A DNA stretch of 64,000 bases. It comes from Bacteroidia bacterium. Its GTDB lineage: Bacteria; Bacteroidota; Bacteroidia; Bacteroidales; Azobacteroidaceae. The stretch is taken from positions 1-64,000 of the forward strand of contig BNTV01000012.1 in assembly GCA_025996865.1 (NCBI GenBank), given 5' to 3'. The position numbers were made by a program, and so were the translations under genes. The stretch's first letter is position 1; each line of letters opens with the position of its first letter. This document shows positions 7,930 through 17,538 of the stretch, in pieces. A model generated the notes under the pieces. It searched no databases and was not told the origin of the DNA. It saw only the letters and a list, made by a program, of their open reading frames with translations.

Positions 7930-10587
7930 ATGAAAAAGTTTTTGAAAATCGCAGGTCTCATTTTAGTAATTATTTTGTTGGTATTGATTGCTTTACCCTT
8001 TGTTTTCAAAGGTAAAATTGTAGAAACGTTGAAAAGTGAAATCAACAAAACCGTTGATGCGCGAGTTGATTTTGACCGGTTAGGATTGAATTTCTTCCGA
8101 AGTTTTCCGAATGCAACCGTCACATTGGGCAATTTTCACATTGCCGGAATCAACGAATTTGAAAAAGATACCCTTTTCTGTGCGGAAAACCTTTCGGCAA
8201 CCGTCAATCTTAAAAGCCTTTTCGGAAGTTCGGGATATGAAATCGGTAAAATAGTGGTTGACAAAGCCAAAGTGAACCTCCATGTCCTCGAAAACGGAAT
8301 GGCAAATTGGAATATCGTCAAACCGGATGAAACGGCAACCGCCGACAGCACAAAAACTTCGGAGTTTAAACTATCGTTGAAAAGCGTAGCAGTCAATCAT
8401 TCCGATTTTCGTTTCGACAATGATTCAACAAAAATGAATTTTGCACTTCAAGATTTAAACTTGAATTTTTCGGGCGACATGACTGCCGAAAAAACCCGCA
8501 TCAAAACGGATTTTTCAGCCAAAGACATGCGTTTGGTTATGGACAATATTCCTTATTTATCCAATGTGAAAATCAAAGGAAATTCAGCCATCGAAGCCGA
8601 TTTGAAAAATATGCGGTTCACCTTGGCCGAAAATACTTTCCAACTGAATGAAATCAAGGGAAGCATCGAAGGCTGGGTTGCTTTTCCCGACGACACGAAT
8701 ACCGATATGGACATCCAACTGAAAGCGCCCGAAGTTCAATTTAAAGATATTTTGTCCTTGATTCCGGCTATTTACAGCAACGATTTCAAAAACGTGCAAG
8801 CAGCGGGCAACGTAACGCTGGACGCTTCTGCAAAAGGAATTATGAATGAAGAAGTTATTCCGTCATTCAACGTAAAGCTCGGTATCGACAAAGCCTATTT
8901 CCAATATCCGGGAATGCCGAAATCCGTCACCAACATCAGTACGAATATTCAGGCGTTCAATCCAGGCGGTTCGGCAGACAATACGGTCATTGATATTTCC
9001 AAATTCCATTTCGAAATGGGCGGGAATCCTTTCGATTTGAATGTGCACATCAGTCAACCCGTCAGCGATCCGAATTTCCGGTTATCCGCTTTGGGAAAAC
9101 TGAATCTGGGCGATGTCAAAGAAATATATCCTTTGGAAGACATGGAATTGAGCGGAAATCTGGACGCTAACCTGCAACTGGCTTCCCGCATGTCGTACAT
9201 CGAAAAAGAACAATACGACAAAGTGAATGCTTCCGGCGCCTTGAATATCAAGCAAATGCTCGTTAAATCAAAAGAGGGCGAAGACATTCAAATCAACAAT
9301 GCAAATCTGGCATTTTCGCCCCGCTATGTGGACTTGAGTGCATTCTCGGCGCAAATTGGTAAAAATGATATTGCCGGGAACGGAAAATTGGAAAATTTTA
9401 TTCCTTATTTTCTGAAGGACGAAACCCTGAAAGGAACTTTGAATATTAGTTCCAATTACTTGAATCTAAACGATTTTATGTCGGAAGAAGCAACCGATTC
9501 CGCAAAAGACACAACCGCTCCGGGCGTGATAGAAATTCCCAAAAACATCAATTTCGTCATGAACGGTAATTTCAAACAAGTCCTTTTCGACAAAATGGAT
9601 ATGCGCGACATTGCCGGACAAATTACCGTCAAAGACGGAAAAGCCGAAATGAAAAACTTGTCGATGCTTGCTTTGGGTGGAAAGTTGAACGTCACCGGTT
9701 ATTATGACACCGGAAAAAATCCGAAACAACCCGAAGTATCTTTCGATTTGAACATTCAGGAAGCCTCTTTCGTACAGACATTTTCGACCTTTGTAACCAT
9801 TCAGAAACTGGCGCCCATTTTTGAAAATCTGATGGGAAATTACTCAACGCGTTTACAACTGACTTCTCCGCTGGGTGAAGATTTTACACCTGTACTCAGT
9901 GCATTAAGCGCCAATGGTTTGCTGTCATCTTCCAATGTGGAAATTTCAAACAACTCGATTTTGTCGGGCTTGGCAACCGCTTTGAAAAACGAATCCTTGA
10001 AAGATCTGAAAATCAAAGACTTGAAATTACCGTTCTCCATCAACGACGGACGAGTGACAACCAAACCTTTCGATATTAATTTCGGAAGCGGAGTCATGAA
10101 TTTGCAAGGCTCAACCGGTTTAGACCAATCCATTGATTATCTGGCGAAAGTAAACTTGGCGGGCAAATTAACAAACAATTACCTCAACAATGTCAATGTA
10201 AAAATCGGAGGAACTTTCACCAGTCCCAAATTCAGTGTGGATCTGAAAAGCGCAGCCGGTGACTTGTTAGGCAATTTGGCAGGAAAAGTGACCGGCAGTG
10301 AAGAATCTTTATCTCAACAAGTGACTCAAAAAGTGGATGAACAAGCCGAAAAACTTCGCAAAGAAGCCAAAGAGGCCGGCGAAAAATTGGTAGCAGAAGC
10401 TGAAAAACAAGGTCAAAAGCTGATTGATGAAGCCAATAAAACTTCCAATCCTCTGGCAAAAATTGCGGCTGTCAAAGCGGCGGAAGCCGGCGCTAAAAAA
10501 TTGAAAGAAGAAGCGCAGAAGAAAGCGGTGCAACTAAATGAGGAGGCAGAAAAACAGATTCGTAATCTAACAGAAAAAATACAATAA
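7930..10587 (+). CDS. AsmA family protein, large envelope protein
   Basis: This 885-residue protein begins with a single N-terminal membrane anchor (KKFLKIAGLILVIILLVLIALPFVF). AsmA-type sequence follows at once (TVDARVDFDRLGLNFFRSFPN), then long repetitive beta-strand segments as in AsmA/Mdm31-like lipid-transfer proteins. The AsmA-like C-terminal region is near residues 650-780 (NGLLSSSNVEISNNSILSG). The last 90 residues are a charged, Ala/Glu/Lys-rich coiled coil. It probably sits in the inner membrane facing the periplasm and acts in outer-membrane lipid homeostasis. It is a monocistronic gene with its own promoter box and a strong terminator. Confidence 0.88.
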   Translation: MKKFLKIAGLILVIILLVLIALPFVFKGKIVETLKSEINKTVDARVDFDRLGLNFFRSFPNATVTLGNFHIAGINEFEKDTLFCAENLSATVNLKSLFGSSGYEIGKIVVDKAKVNLHVLENGMANWNIVKPDETATADSTKTSEFKLSLKSVAVNHSDFRFDNDSTKMNFALQDLNLNFSGDMTAEKTRIKTDFSAKDMRLVMDNIPYLSNVKIKGNSAIEADLKNMRFTLAENTFQLNEIKGSIEGWVAFPDDTNTDMDIQLKAPEVQFKDILSLIPAIYSNDFKNVQAAGNVTLDASAKGIMNEEVIPSFNVKLGIDKAYFQYPGMPKSVTNISTNIQAFNPGGSADNTVIDISKFHFEMGGNPFDLNVHISQPVSDPNFRLSALGKLNLGDVKEIYPLEDMELSGNLDANLQLASRMSYIEKEQYDKVNASGALNIKQMLVKSKEGEDIQINNANLAFSPRYVDLSAFSAQIGKNDIAGNGKLENFIPYFLKDETLKGTLNISSNYLNLNDFMSEEATDSAKDTTAPGVIEIPKNINFVMNGNFKQVLFDKMDMRDIAGQITVKDGKAEMKNLSMLALGGKLNVTGYYDTGKNPKQPEVSFDLNIQEASFVQTFSTFVTIQKLAPIFENLMGNYSTRLQLTSPLGEDFTPVLSALSANGLLSSSNVEISNNSILSGLATALKNESLKDLKIKDLKLPFSINDGRVTTKPFDINFGSGVMNLQGSTGLDQSIDYLAKVNLAGKLTNNYLNNVNVKIGGTFTSPKFSVDLKSAAGDLLGNLAGKVTGSEESLSQQVTQKVDEQAEKLRKEAKEAGEKLVAEAEKQGQKLIDEANKTSNPLAKIAAVKAAEAGAKKLKEEAQKKAVQLNEEAEKQIRNLTEKIQ

Positions 10588-10613
10588 ACAAACTCAACCA
10601 ATACTTGTTTTCA

Positions 10614-10655
10614 AAAAGAAGCTGTCTCAAAATCGCTTTTGAGACAGCTTCTTTT
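10614..10655 (+). terminator. Strong Rho-independent-type hairpin after the AsmA gene
   Basis: A perfect 19-bp inverted repeat (10614-10632 and 10637-10655, core GCTGTCTCAAAA) has a 4-base loop TCGC and ends in a T-rich arm. A half-copy (GCCTGTCTCAAAAG) lies at 7809-7822 before the gene. Confidence 0.8.
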
Positions 10656-10732
10656 GCTTGTTACCGAAGCATTAACAGAAATATCTGAATTATTTTTCCC
10701 ACCATTCACATACATATCAATATATTTTTTAT

Positions 10733-10740
10733 TAACTTTG
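10733..10740 (+). promoter_or_regulatory. -7 promoter box TAACTTTG for the TlpA-like gene
   Basis: TAACTTTG lies 63 bp before the ATG at 10803 and fits the Bacteroidota -7 consensus. Confidence 0.5.
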
Positions 10741-10802
10741 TCAAAATTATACGAAACGGTCATAATTCAGTATGATTTCGCAATGATTTTTTTTCTAAAT
10801 TT

Positions 10803-12020
10803 ATGAAAATAAAACATTATTTATTTTTTCTGATGATACTATCAGCATGCACTCCCCGTTCCGGCGAGCGGCAAGACGGACTTTGGCGCGGCGAATTGGC
10901 CATAGCCGGCAACAAACAAGCGCCATTCCTGTTTGAAATGAAAAATATGAATACCGATTCCACCGTAATGACATTGATAAACGGTGAAGAACGTGTTCCG
11001 CTTACAGGTATTGCTTATTCTTCCGATTCGGTAATCATTCCCATTGCGTCTTTCGATGCCGTGATAAAGGCGAAAATATCCGGCGATTCGATGACCGGAC
11101 TTTTCTTGAAAAATTATGTTGAAAACGACAAAGGGATTCCTTTCAAAGCCGAAAGAGGAAAAATTTCCCGTTTCGAACCGGTTGTCCAACCGGCTTCTTT
11201 TTCAATTAACGGCAAATGGGATGTTTTTTTCATTGAAGAATCGGATACGAGTTACAATGTTGGTATTTTCACCACTGAAAACCAAATTGTTACCGGATCT
11301 ATTCTGACCAATTCGGGAGATTTGCGTTTCTTGGAAGGAATTGTTACCGAAAACGGTGTTAAATTATCGGCATTCAGTGGATTAAGTCCGTATTTGATTG
11401 AAATCCGTTTCCTCGACAATGATAACTTTGAAGGTGAATTTTATACGGCAAGAAGCAAAACCAAGCTGACCGGCGTGCGTAACGACAACGCAACTTTAGC
11501 CGATGCCTACAGTCTGGCTAAAATGAAACCCGGTTTTGACCGCCTTCATTTTCAATTGCCGGATATGGATGGGAAAAGGGTTTCACCCGGCGATGACCGG
11601 TATAAAGGAAAAGTTGTAATCGTTTCTATTTTGGGAAGTTGGTGTCCGAATTGCATGGATGAAGCGAAATTTTTAGCGCCTTGGTACAAAGAAAACAAAA
11701 ACCGCGGCGTAGAAATTATCGGCTTGGCATTTGAACGCAAAGACGATTTTGATTACGCAAAAACAACCGTCAACCGGTTGAAAGCGGCAGACGATATTCA
11801 GTACGATATTTTATTCGCTGGAAAAGCCGCTCCCGCTACGATTGCCAAGGTTTTGCCGGAAATTGAGAATTTCTCAAGTTATCCGACAACGATTTTCATT
11901 GATAAACAGGGCAAAGTACGGAAAATCCATACAGGTTTCAGCGGCCCGGCGACCGGATTGTTTTACAAGGAATTTCAAACGGAGTTCAACGCTCTGGTTG
12001 ATTCTCTGCTTGCCGAATAA
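10803..12020 (+). CDS. TlpA-like thioredoxin-fold lipoprotein
   Basis: This 405-residue protein has a lipoprotein signal (FFLMILSAC, Cys-16). A beta-rich N-terminal part of the DUF4369-like kind follows. The C-terminal third is a TlpA/ResA thioredoxin fold with active site W-C-P-N-C at residues 280-284 and the cis-Pro loop SSYPTTIFID near 360. It likely reduces disulfides in the periplasm. The CPNC motif differs from the CPPC of classic thiol reductases. The GT2 gene follows after 31 bp and may share the transcript. Confidence 0.88.
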   Translation: MKIKHYLFFLMILSACTPRSGERQDGLWRGELAIAGNKQAPFLFEMKNMNTDSTVMTLINGEERVPLTGIAYSSDSVIIPIASFDAVIKAKISGDSMTGLFLKNYVENDKGIPFKAERGKISRFEPVVQPASFSINGKWDVFFIEESDTSYNVGIFTTENQIVTGSILTNSGDLRFLEGIVTENGVKLSAFSGLSPYLIEIRFLDNDNFEGEFYTARSKTKLTGVRNDNATLADAYSLAKMKPGFDRLHFQLPDMDGKRVSPGDDRYKGKVVIVSILGSWCPNCMDEAKFLAPWYKENKNRGVEIIGLAFERKDDFDYAKTTVNRLKAADDIQYDILFAGKAAPATIAKVLPEIENFSSYPTTIFIDKQGKVRKIHTGFSGPATGLFYKEFQTEFNALVDSLLAE

Positions 12021-12051
12021 TCCGGAAAAAGGCTATTATATATTTTACAGC

Positions 12052-12888
12052 ATGATTTCAATCATTATTTGTTCCAGAAACAAGGACATTCCCGAACAAC
12101 TCAAATCAAATATTGAAGCCACTATCGGTGTTCAATATGAACTTGTTGTGATTGACAACTCAAAGCAAGACTATTCGATTTTTTCGGCTTACAATGAAGG
12201 AATCCGGCGCGCTTCATATAATTATCTTTGTTTCATGCATGAAGATATACTATACTGTTCAGACGACTGGGGAAAAAAAGTAATCGCCCATTTGTCGGCG
12301 CCGGAAATAGGATTGATTGGCTTGGCCGGCTCTTATTATTTGTTGCATATTCCTTCGCCTTGGTTCAAAGCAAAACCACGGGTAAAAAACCTGATACAAA
12401 CCAGGAGACCATCGAAGGCTCCCAAACATTATACCTTGGATGAATGTAAAAAAGTTGTTTGTGTGGATGGATTCTGGTTTTGTTCGCGAAAAGACGTCTT
12501 TATGCAAATTGCCTTTGATGAAAAAATATTCAATCGGTTTCATTTTTACGATTTGGATATTTCCATGCAGATACACGAAAAAGGCTATTCGATTTATATC
12601 ATTCCCGATATTACCGTTAACCATTTTTCGGGCGGTTCCCTCAACAAACAATGGCTTGAATCGGCTTATCTTTTTCATGAAAAGTGGAAACATAGCCTGC
12701 CTGTTACGGTCTATCCATCGTTGAAAAAGAGTCCATTGGTCGAAGTAAAAGCTTTTCGGGATTTGCTTTACCTGCATAAAAAACACAAAGTCCCCATTAC
12801 AGGTGCCATACGGCGGATTGGATGGGATAATTTGAAGTTCGGTATCGTAGGTGCATATTTATTATTAATGCTCAAACGTCTGTTTTAA
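12052..12888 (+). CDS. Glycosyltransferase family 2
   Basis: This 278-residue protein starts MISIIICSRNKDIPEQL, the usual GT-A opening, and has the nucleotide-binding VVIDNS near residue 35. MHEDILY (about 63) probably carries the metal-binding acidic residues. FDEKIFNRFHFYDLDISM later is typical of GT2 rhamnosyl- or galactosyltransferases. The sugar donor is unknown. I chose the start at 12052 because upstream in-frame codons lie within the TlpA gene in another frame. It lies in a group with GT9, GT4 and an LPS-kinase-like gene, so it probably builds LPS core or surface glycan on the cytoplasmic side. Confidence 0.85.
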   Translation: MISIIICSRNKDIPEQLKSNIEATIGVQYELVVIDNSKQDYSIFSAYNEGIRRASYNYLCFMHEDILYCSDDWGKKVIAHLSAPEIGLIGLAGSYYLLHIPSPWFKAKPRVKNLIQTRRPSKAPKHYTLDECKKVVCVDGFWFCSRKDVFMQIAFDEKIFNRFHFYDLDISMQIHEKGYSIYIIPDITVNHFSGGSLNKQWLESAYLFHEKWKHSLPVTVYPSLKKSPLVEVKAFRDLLYLHKKHKVPITGAIRRIGWDNLKFGIVGAYLLLMLKRLF

Positions 12889-12889
12889 T

Positions 12890-13960
12890 TCATTCTCTCT
12901 TTGGGGTTTTCAATATTCTCCGCAGCATCGGATTTAATTTTTCCCAAACGGCATCCACCGTTAATAACTCAAATTTTTCCTGATAAGACAATTTTTCATC
13001 CCTCGCTTTATCCGACACATCTTCGGGTTCTATCCCCTGAAAGCGGCCGGAAGCATTGGGTAACCATTTCTTTTTACCGACACCCGGCGGATAAATGGCA
13101 AAAGAAGGAACATCCAACGCTTGCGAAATGTGACGAGGTCCCCCTTCGTTGCCGAAAAAGAAATCCGAATCGACCAACAAAGCCGCTAATTCCCTTAGAT
13201 TTCCGGCTTTTACATTGGTAAAAACACAAGGTGGATTGCCCATTTCCTGTTGTAAACGGATAGCGGTGTTTTCTTCTTCCCTTCCTCCGTAATTGAAAAC
13301 GAGTTGAACGTCGTAATTATCAATAATCCGTTGCAGTAACTCCCTCATATACTCCGATTTCCAGACTTTGTGAGTCAAACGGGCAGTCACCGCACAAACC
13401 ATTACCGGCTTTGAGAAATCAATTCCTCCGGAGTGCATCTGCTTGCGAAAAGATTCTTTTTCTTCCGGAGTTACATACACTTTGAAATCCCGGGTATATT
13501 GCACCTTAAAATCTTTTTCCAAAGGAGATAATATATGCAGGATACGCCCTATTTCGTCGTCGTCAATACCCGTATCAGGGCGATAATTGTGAATGAAGCG
13601 ATTGTACGGCTTTTTCCGTCCAATCCGGTACGGACTCGACAGCGAAAACAGCGAAAACCAAAGCGTTTGGAAAGTTGCACGAGGGTCAACAATCACGTCA
13701 TACTTCCCGGAATGCATGATTTGACGCACTTTTTCCAGATAGATTTTCCAATTTTTTATTTCCGCTTTCTTAAAAGAAATAACCCGGTCGATATCGGGAT
13801 GGTTTTCAAAAAGCGGCGCTATTTCAGCATTGAGTACATAATCAATTTCCGCTTTCGGAAAAGTCTTCCGAAGTGAAGAACAAATTGTCGATGAAAGTAC
13901 AGCATCCCCGACTCTTCTGAACCTTAAAACTATAATTTTGCGAATAGAATTAGCATCCAT
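12890..13960 (-). CDS. Glycosyltransferase family 9 (heptosyltransferase-like)
   Basis: This 356-residue protein starts MDANSIRKIIVLRFRRVGDA, then VLSSTICSSLRKTFP, the standard opening of ADP-heptose:LPS heptosyltransferases. FFGNEGGPRHISQALDVPSFAIYPP near the C-terminus is the GT9 donor-binding motif. Its likely role is to add heptose or a related sugar to the LPS core in the cytoplasm. An alternative ATG lies seven codons upstream at 13981. It is tail-to-tail with the GT2 gene, one base apart, and divergent from the GT4 gene. Confidence 0.88.
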   Translation of the reverse strand: MDANSIRKIIVLRFRRVGDAVLSSTICSSLRKTFPKAEIDYVLNAEIAPLFENHPDIDRVISFKKAEIKNWKIYLEKVRQIMHSGKYDVIVDPRATFQTLWFSLFSLSSPYRIGRKKPYNRFIHNYRPDTGIDDDEIGRILHILSPLEKDFKVQYTRDFKVYVTPEEKESFRKQMHSGGIDFSKPVMVCAVTARLTHKVWKSEYMRELLQRIIDNYDVQLVFNYGGREEENTAIRLQQEMGNPPCVFTNVKAGNLRELAALLVDSDFFFGNEGGPRHISQALDVPSFAIYPPGVGKKKWLPNASGRFQGIEPEDVSDKARDEKLSYQEKFELLTVDAVWEKLNPMLRRILKTPKRE

Positions 13961-14037
13961 GCATGTATATTTGGGGTACAAACTTAATAAAAAATAATTA
14001 AAAACGAATAGGTATCTACAAATTCAAAAAAAATAAC

Positions 14038-14045
14038 TACGTTTG
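14038..14045 (+). promoter_or_regulatory. -7 promoter box TACGTTTG, decides the GT4 start
   Basis: TACGTTTG fits TAnnTTTG and overlaps the TTG at 14043. That codon is therefore unlikely to be the start, which leaves the GTG at 14070. Confidence 0.55.
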
Positions 14046-14069
14046 TATTGTCTTTATAATATATATCCG

Positions 14070-15215
14070 GTGCGAATAGGATTTGATGCTAAAAGAGCGA
14101 TTCAGAACAACACGGGCTTAGGTAATTACAGCCGGTTTGTCATTGAAGTTTTGTCGGAATATTATCCCGATAGCGCTTATTTTCTTTTTGCGCCGCAAGA
14201 AAAGGACAATGCGCGTTTGAAAAAGCTTCTTTCCCGTCCCAATGTCTTTTTTATTTTTCCTTCCGGCATTTCCAAATTATTGTCTTTATTTTGGCGGCTT
14301 TTCGGAAGCAAAAAGAATATCAATAAAAACCATGTGGAAATTTTCCACGGACTTAGCAATGAACTTCCCGTAAACATTCAAAACACAGGCGTCAAAATGG
14401 TGGTGACCATTCACGATTTGATATTTATTCGCTATCCGCAATATTATCAATGGATTGACCGTAAAATTTATTATTGGAAATTCCGCCGCGCCTGCCGGAA
14501 AGCCGACGTGATTATCGCTATCAGCGAATGTACCAAACGCGATATTATCTCTTTTTTTCACATTCCCGAAGAAAAAATTAAAGTCGTTTATCAGAATTGT
14601 AATCCCCTGTTCAAGCAACCGGTTTCTGACGATAAACGAAAGCAAATAACGGAGAAACACCAACTTCCGGAACAGTATATATTGTATGTGGGCAGCATTG
14701 AACAACGGAAAAATTTGTTATTGGTCGTGAGAGCCTTACAACAAATTCCCGAAAAAATTCATTTGGTTGCCATCGGCAAACCGACTCCTTATCAACAGGA
14801 AGTAGAGCAGTATGCCCGTGAAATGGGATTGGAATCCCGCCTGCACATTAAAAACGATTTTCCTTGTGAAGATTTACCGGCAGCGTACCAATCGGCGACT
14901 GTGTTTGTTTATCCTTCGTTTTTCGAGGGTTTTGGCATTCCGGTGATTGAAGCTTTGTCGAGCGGCGTTCCGGTGATTGCCGCGACCGGTTCCTGTCTGG
15001 AAGAGGCCGGCGGACCGGATTCGATTTATGTTAATCCCCATGATGAAACGGAATTAGCGGTTAAAATCCGTGAAATATCAGAAAACCAAGACTTGGCGAA
15101 AAAGATGGTGGAGCAAGGGTTGGTGTATATGAAACGATTTGAGCCTCAGCGGATTGCGGTGGAGATAATGGGGATATATCAGGGGTGTTTCACAGGAACA
15201 AATCAGCAAGCGTAA
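14070..15215 (+). CDS. Glycosyltransferase family 1/4 (GT-B, mannosyltransferase-like)
   Basis: This protein of about 381 residues begins with a GTG: (V)RIGFDAKRAIQNNTGLGNYS, a classic WbdB-like start in which the GLGNY loop binds acceptor. The donor-binding E-x7-E motif appears as FFEGFGIPVIEAL near residue 290, and YVGSIEQRKNL marks the start of the C-terminal Rossmann half. It likely transfers a sugar from a nucleotide donor during LPS/O-antigen assembly. Its last 26 bases overlap the 3' end of the convergent ATPase gene. Confidence 0.87.
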   Translation: MRIGFDAKRAIQNNTGLGNYSRFVIEVLSEYYPDSAYFLFAPQEKDNARLKKLLSRPNVFFIFPSGISKLLSLFWRLFGSKKNINKNHVEIFHGLSNELPVNIQNTGVKMVVTIHDLIFIRYPQYYQWIDRKIYYWKFRRACRKADVIIAISECTKRDIISFFHIPEEKIKVVYQNCNPLFKQPVSDDKRKQITEKHQLPEQYILYVGSIEQRKNLLLVVRALQQIPEKIHLVAIGKPTPYQQEVEQYAREMGLESRLHIKNDFPCEDLPAAYQSATVFVYPSFFEGFGIPVIEALSSGVPVIAATGSCLEEAGGPDSIYVNPHDETELAVKIREISENQDLAKKMVEQGLVYMKRFEPQRIAVEIMGIYQGCFTGTNQQA

Positions 15216-16605
15216 GCTCGCTTTGAATATTGTTCCAATATTCGTTATGCTTTACGCCATAAGTTGTTATCATTGTGATATGCACTGACTTGCGGGTTTT
15301 TGTTTCTTCTTTGAAGGCAGAACGCTTGTTACGCAGCGCTTTATCGTAATCTTTGTCAATCACAAACTCATCGGTAGCGTATTTCATTTCGCAAATGTTG
15401 ACAATGCCGTCGTTGCGTTCAATAAGCAAATCGACCTGCGCGGCGGGTTCCGCTTTCTTGCTGCGCCACGCCGCCGAATAGGTAACAATGCCGGAAATTC
15501 CAAGTTTTTGCCTTATTTGCGCCGCATGCTGCATACAAACCTGCTCAAAGGCGTATCCACTCCAAGTTTTATGTTTCTGATTATCAATCAAATTTGTCCA
15601 AAAATGCTCATCACTCTGTTTGGTATTTTGCATAAAATTGAGAAAAAACAGCGAAAAGAAATCAACTAATTGAAAAATCCGTTCCTTGCTTTTTTTCTCA
15701 AAGGCGTTGTACGAGCGGATAAAACTGCACTGTTCGAGTTCTTCGAGCATTTTTGTAAGCGTGCCACCATCGGCAAAACCCGTTTCTGCAACGATTTCGG
15801 CGCGTGTCAAGCCCTTTTTTTTCTTTGCCAATGCCGATATTATTTTTTTGTAATTTTCGGCGTGTTTGAAAAGTGAAGAATAAAGCAGTGAAAATTCATC
15901 TTTCAACTCGCTTTTTCTGCCAAAACACAGTTTATCAACATTTTGAGCCACGCTCAACGCTTTTTCAAACATATTGAGATAGAAAGGAATACCGCCAAAA
16001 ATCATATAACATTCAACCATATCCTTGCGTTCCCAAACGATTTTTTTATGCTTGAAAAATGCCTCACATTCGGCAAGTGTAAATGGCTCAATCAACATGC
16101 GGTGCGTAACGCGGTTGTGCAGACCGCCACGATTACGCAGCAGTTTGTTTATCATCCACGAAGTAGCCGAGCCGCAGGCAATCAGCAGAATTTCGGGTCG
16201 CGCCGAAGCCCACGAGTTCCAAAAATACTCCAACCCGGTGATAAAACCCGAACGCGGCGTGTCGAACCAAGGCAATTCGTCGATAAAAACTACTTTTTTG
16301 CTACGCCGTTTGTCGTTTTCGAGCAAATGAATAAGTTGGCGAAATGCCTCCAACCAATTTTCGGCGCGAGCGTAAGGCGTTTTTCCATAAGCAGTGAGCG
16401 TGGCGGAAAAATTGTCGAGTTGTTCTTCTTTCGTGGCGTTTGCCAAGCCTGAAATGTAGAACGAAAACCTGTCTGCGAAAAATTCTTTTATCAGAAAAGT
16501 TTTGCCAACTCTGCGCCGTCCATAAACAGCAACAAATTCGGGTTTATCCGACTCAAAGTATTGTTGTAATGTAAGTTGGTCATCTTTTCTTCCAATGATT
16601 TCCAT
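15190..16605 (-). CDS. AAA ATPase with DUF234-type C-terminal nuclease-like domain
   Basis: This 471-residue protein belongs to the archaeal-type ATPase family. Walker A is GRRRVGKT (about residues 29-36), Walker B is KKVVFIDELPW (about 103-113), and FILIACGSATSW-like sensor residues follow. The C-terminal part has the PD-(D/E)XK-like DUF234 pattern with QVDLLIERNDGIVNICEMKY near residue 405 (D...E-x-K). Such genes are very common in Bacteroidota and have no firm function; roles in mobile-element or conflict systems are suspected. Direct and inverted repeats fill the 170 bp upstream. Confidence 0.85.
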   Translation of the reverse strand: MEIIGRKDDQLTLQQYFESDKPEFVAVYGRRRVGKTFLIKEFFADRFSFYISGLANATKEEQLDNFSATLTAYGKTPYARAENWLEAFRQLIHLLENDKRRSKKVVFIDELPWFDTPRSGFITGLEYFWNSWASARPEILLIACGSATSWMINKLLRNRGGLHNRVTHRMLIEPFTLAECEAFFKHKKIVWERKDMVECYMIFGGIPFYLNMFEKALSVAQNVDKLCFGRKSELKDEFSLLYSSLFKHAENYKKIISALAKKKKGLTRAEIVAETGFADGGTLTKMLEELEQCSFIRSYNAFEKKSKERIFQLVDFFSLFFLNFMQNTKQSDEHFWTNLIDNQKHKTWSGYAFEQVCMQHAAQIRQKLGISGIVTYSAAWRSKKAEPAAQVDLLIERNDGIVNICEMKYATDEFVIDKDYDKALRNKRSAFKEETKTRKSVHITMITTYGVKHNEYWNNIQSELTLADLFL

Positions 16606-16670
16606 AATTTTACAGTTTTATATTCGGCTGTAAAGGTATAAAAAAATATTGATTCCGCTACTTTTTCGGA

Positions 16671-16746
16671 TTTATAATCAGCGAAAAGTGATATTTTTTA
16701 TGAGATTCCGCTGATTATAAAAATTTATAACCAGCGAAAAGTGATA
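16671..16746. repeat. Pair of 23-bp direct repeats plus an inverted half-copy
   Basis: TTTATAAnCAGCGAAAAGTG followed by ATA occurs at 16671-16693 and 16724-16746 with one mismatch. An inverted partial copy (CGCTGATTATAAA, 16709-16721) lies between them. They lie in front of the DUF234-type ATPase gene (ATG at 16605) and downstream of the InaA-like gene stop region, so they could be an operator array. Confidence 0.7.
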
Positions 16747-16775
16747 AAAAAATCCACTTATAGCCAAATATAATT

Positions 16776-17531
16776 TTATTCTTGCCCGTTCCCCTCATAA
16801 GGCCGAAACCCTCGATGCTTCCGCGAATATTTCTCCCAAAACAAGCGATGATAATGAAGTGCCAATTCCTCACATTTCTTTTCATCGAACTTCCGCAACT
16901 TGGCGTATTCCCTTGCTATAAAAGCAATTGTTTCTTCATTTCCCCAAAGACGCCGGAATCCGTAAGCGCCGGCTTCCATATCTACCGGCTTAAACTGCAT
17001 TCGATTAATGTCGATAAGGAAAAATGCATATTCGCCGCCCTTTTTTTCATACAAAATATTGCCCGGAGAATAATCCAACGGAAAAACTTCCTTCTCATGA
17101 ATATCAACAGTAAACCGGACAAATGCGTTTACCAAATCTTTTTTTTCCTCCAAAGTATGATAACGCAATTCGCGCAAAATACCCGGATATTCTTTGTAAA
17201 CCGAAACGTAATACGAATCGGCCAACAATCCGTTTTTTTCTCTTTCGATATAAGCAAGCGGCTGCGGCGTATTGATTTGCCGTTCAATTAATTTCAGTGC
17301 ATATTTATAAGAACGTTCGGCTTTCGATGAACGAAAATGGGTATAAATAATCCTGTTGAAAAAGAGCGGAATTCTAAACGATTTGACGACGATTTTCTCA
17401 TTCCCGGCATCAAAAACTTTAATCCGGTTCCGCTCGTCGTAAATGGTTTCGCCTTTTTTATCAAAGGAATCCGGAATGGATTCGATGAAAGAAGTCAGAT
17501 GACTATAAGCAGGATTTACAAGCATTTTCAT
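16776..17531 (-). CDS. Lipopolysaccharide kinase InaA/WaaP-like protein
   Basis: This 251-residue protein has a protein-kinase-like fold of the RIO/InaA kind. EKIVVKSFRIPLFFNRIIY carries the ATP-binding lysine. FPLDYSPGNILYE (about residue 155) is the catalytic loop with D and N in the D-x-x-x-x-N arrangement, and FFLIDINRMQF is the DFG-like metal-binding strand. Related proteins phosphorylate LPS core sugars in the cytoplasm. It stands seven bases downstream of proC on the same strand and may be the last gene of the arginine-proline transcript, although by function it belongs with the glycosyltransferases upstream. Confidence 0.8.
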   Translation of the reverse strand: MKMLVNPAYSHLTSFIESIPDSFDKKGETIYDERNRIKVFDAGNEKIVVKSFRIPLFFNRIIYTHFRSSKAERSYKYALKLIERQINTPQPLAYIEREKNGLLADSYYVSVYKEYPGILRELRYHTLEEKKDLVNAFVRFTVDIHEKEVFPLDYSPGNILYEKKGGEYAFFLIDINRMQFKPVDMEAGAYGFRRLWGNEETIAFIAREYAKLRKFDEKKCEELALHYHRLFWEKYSRKHRGFRPYEGNGQE

Positions 17532-17538
17532 ACAATCG

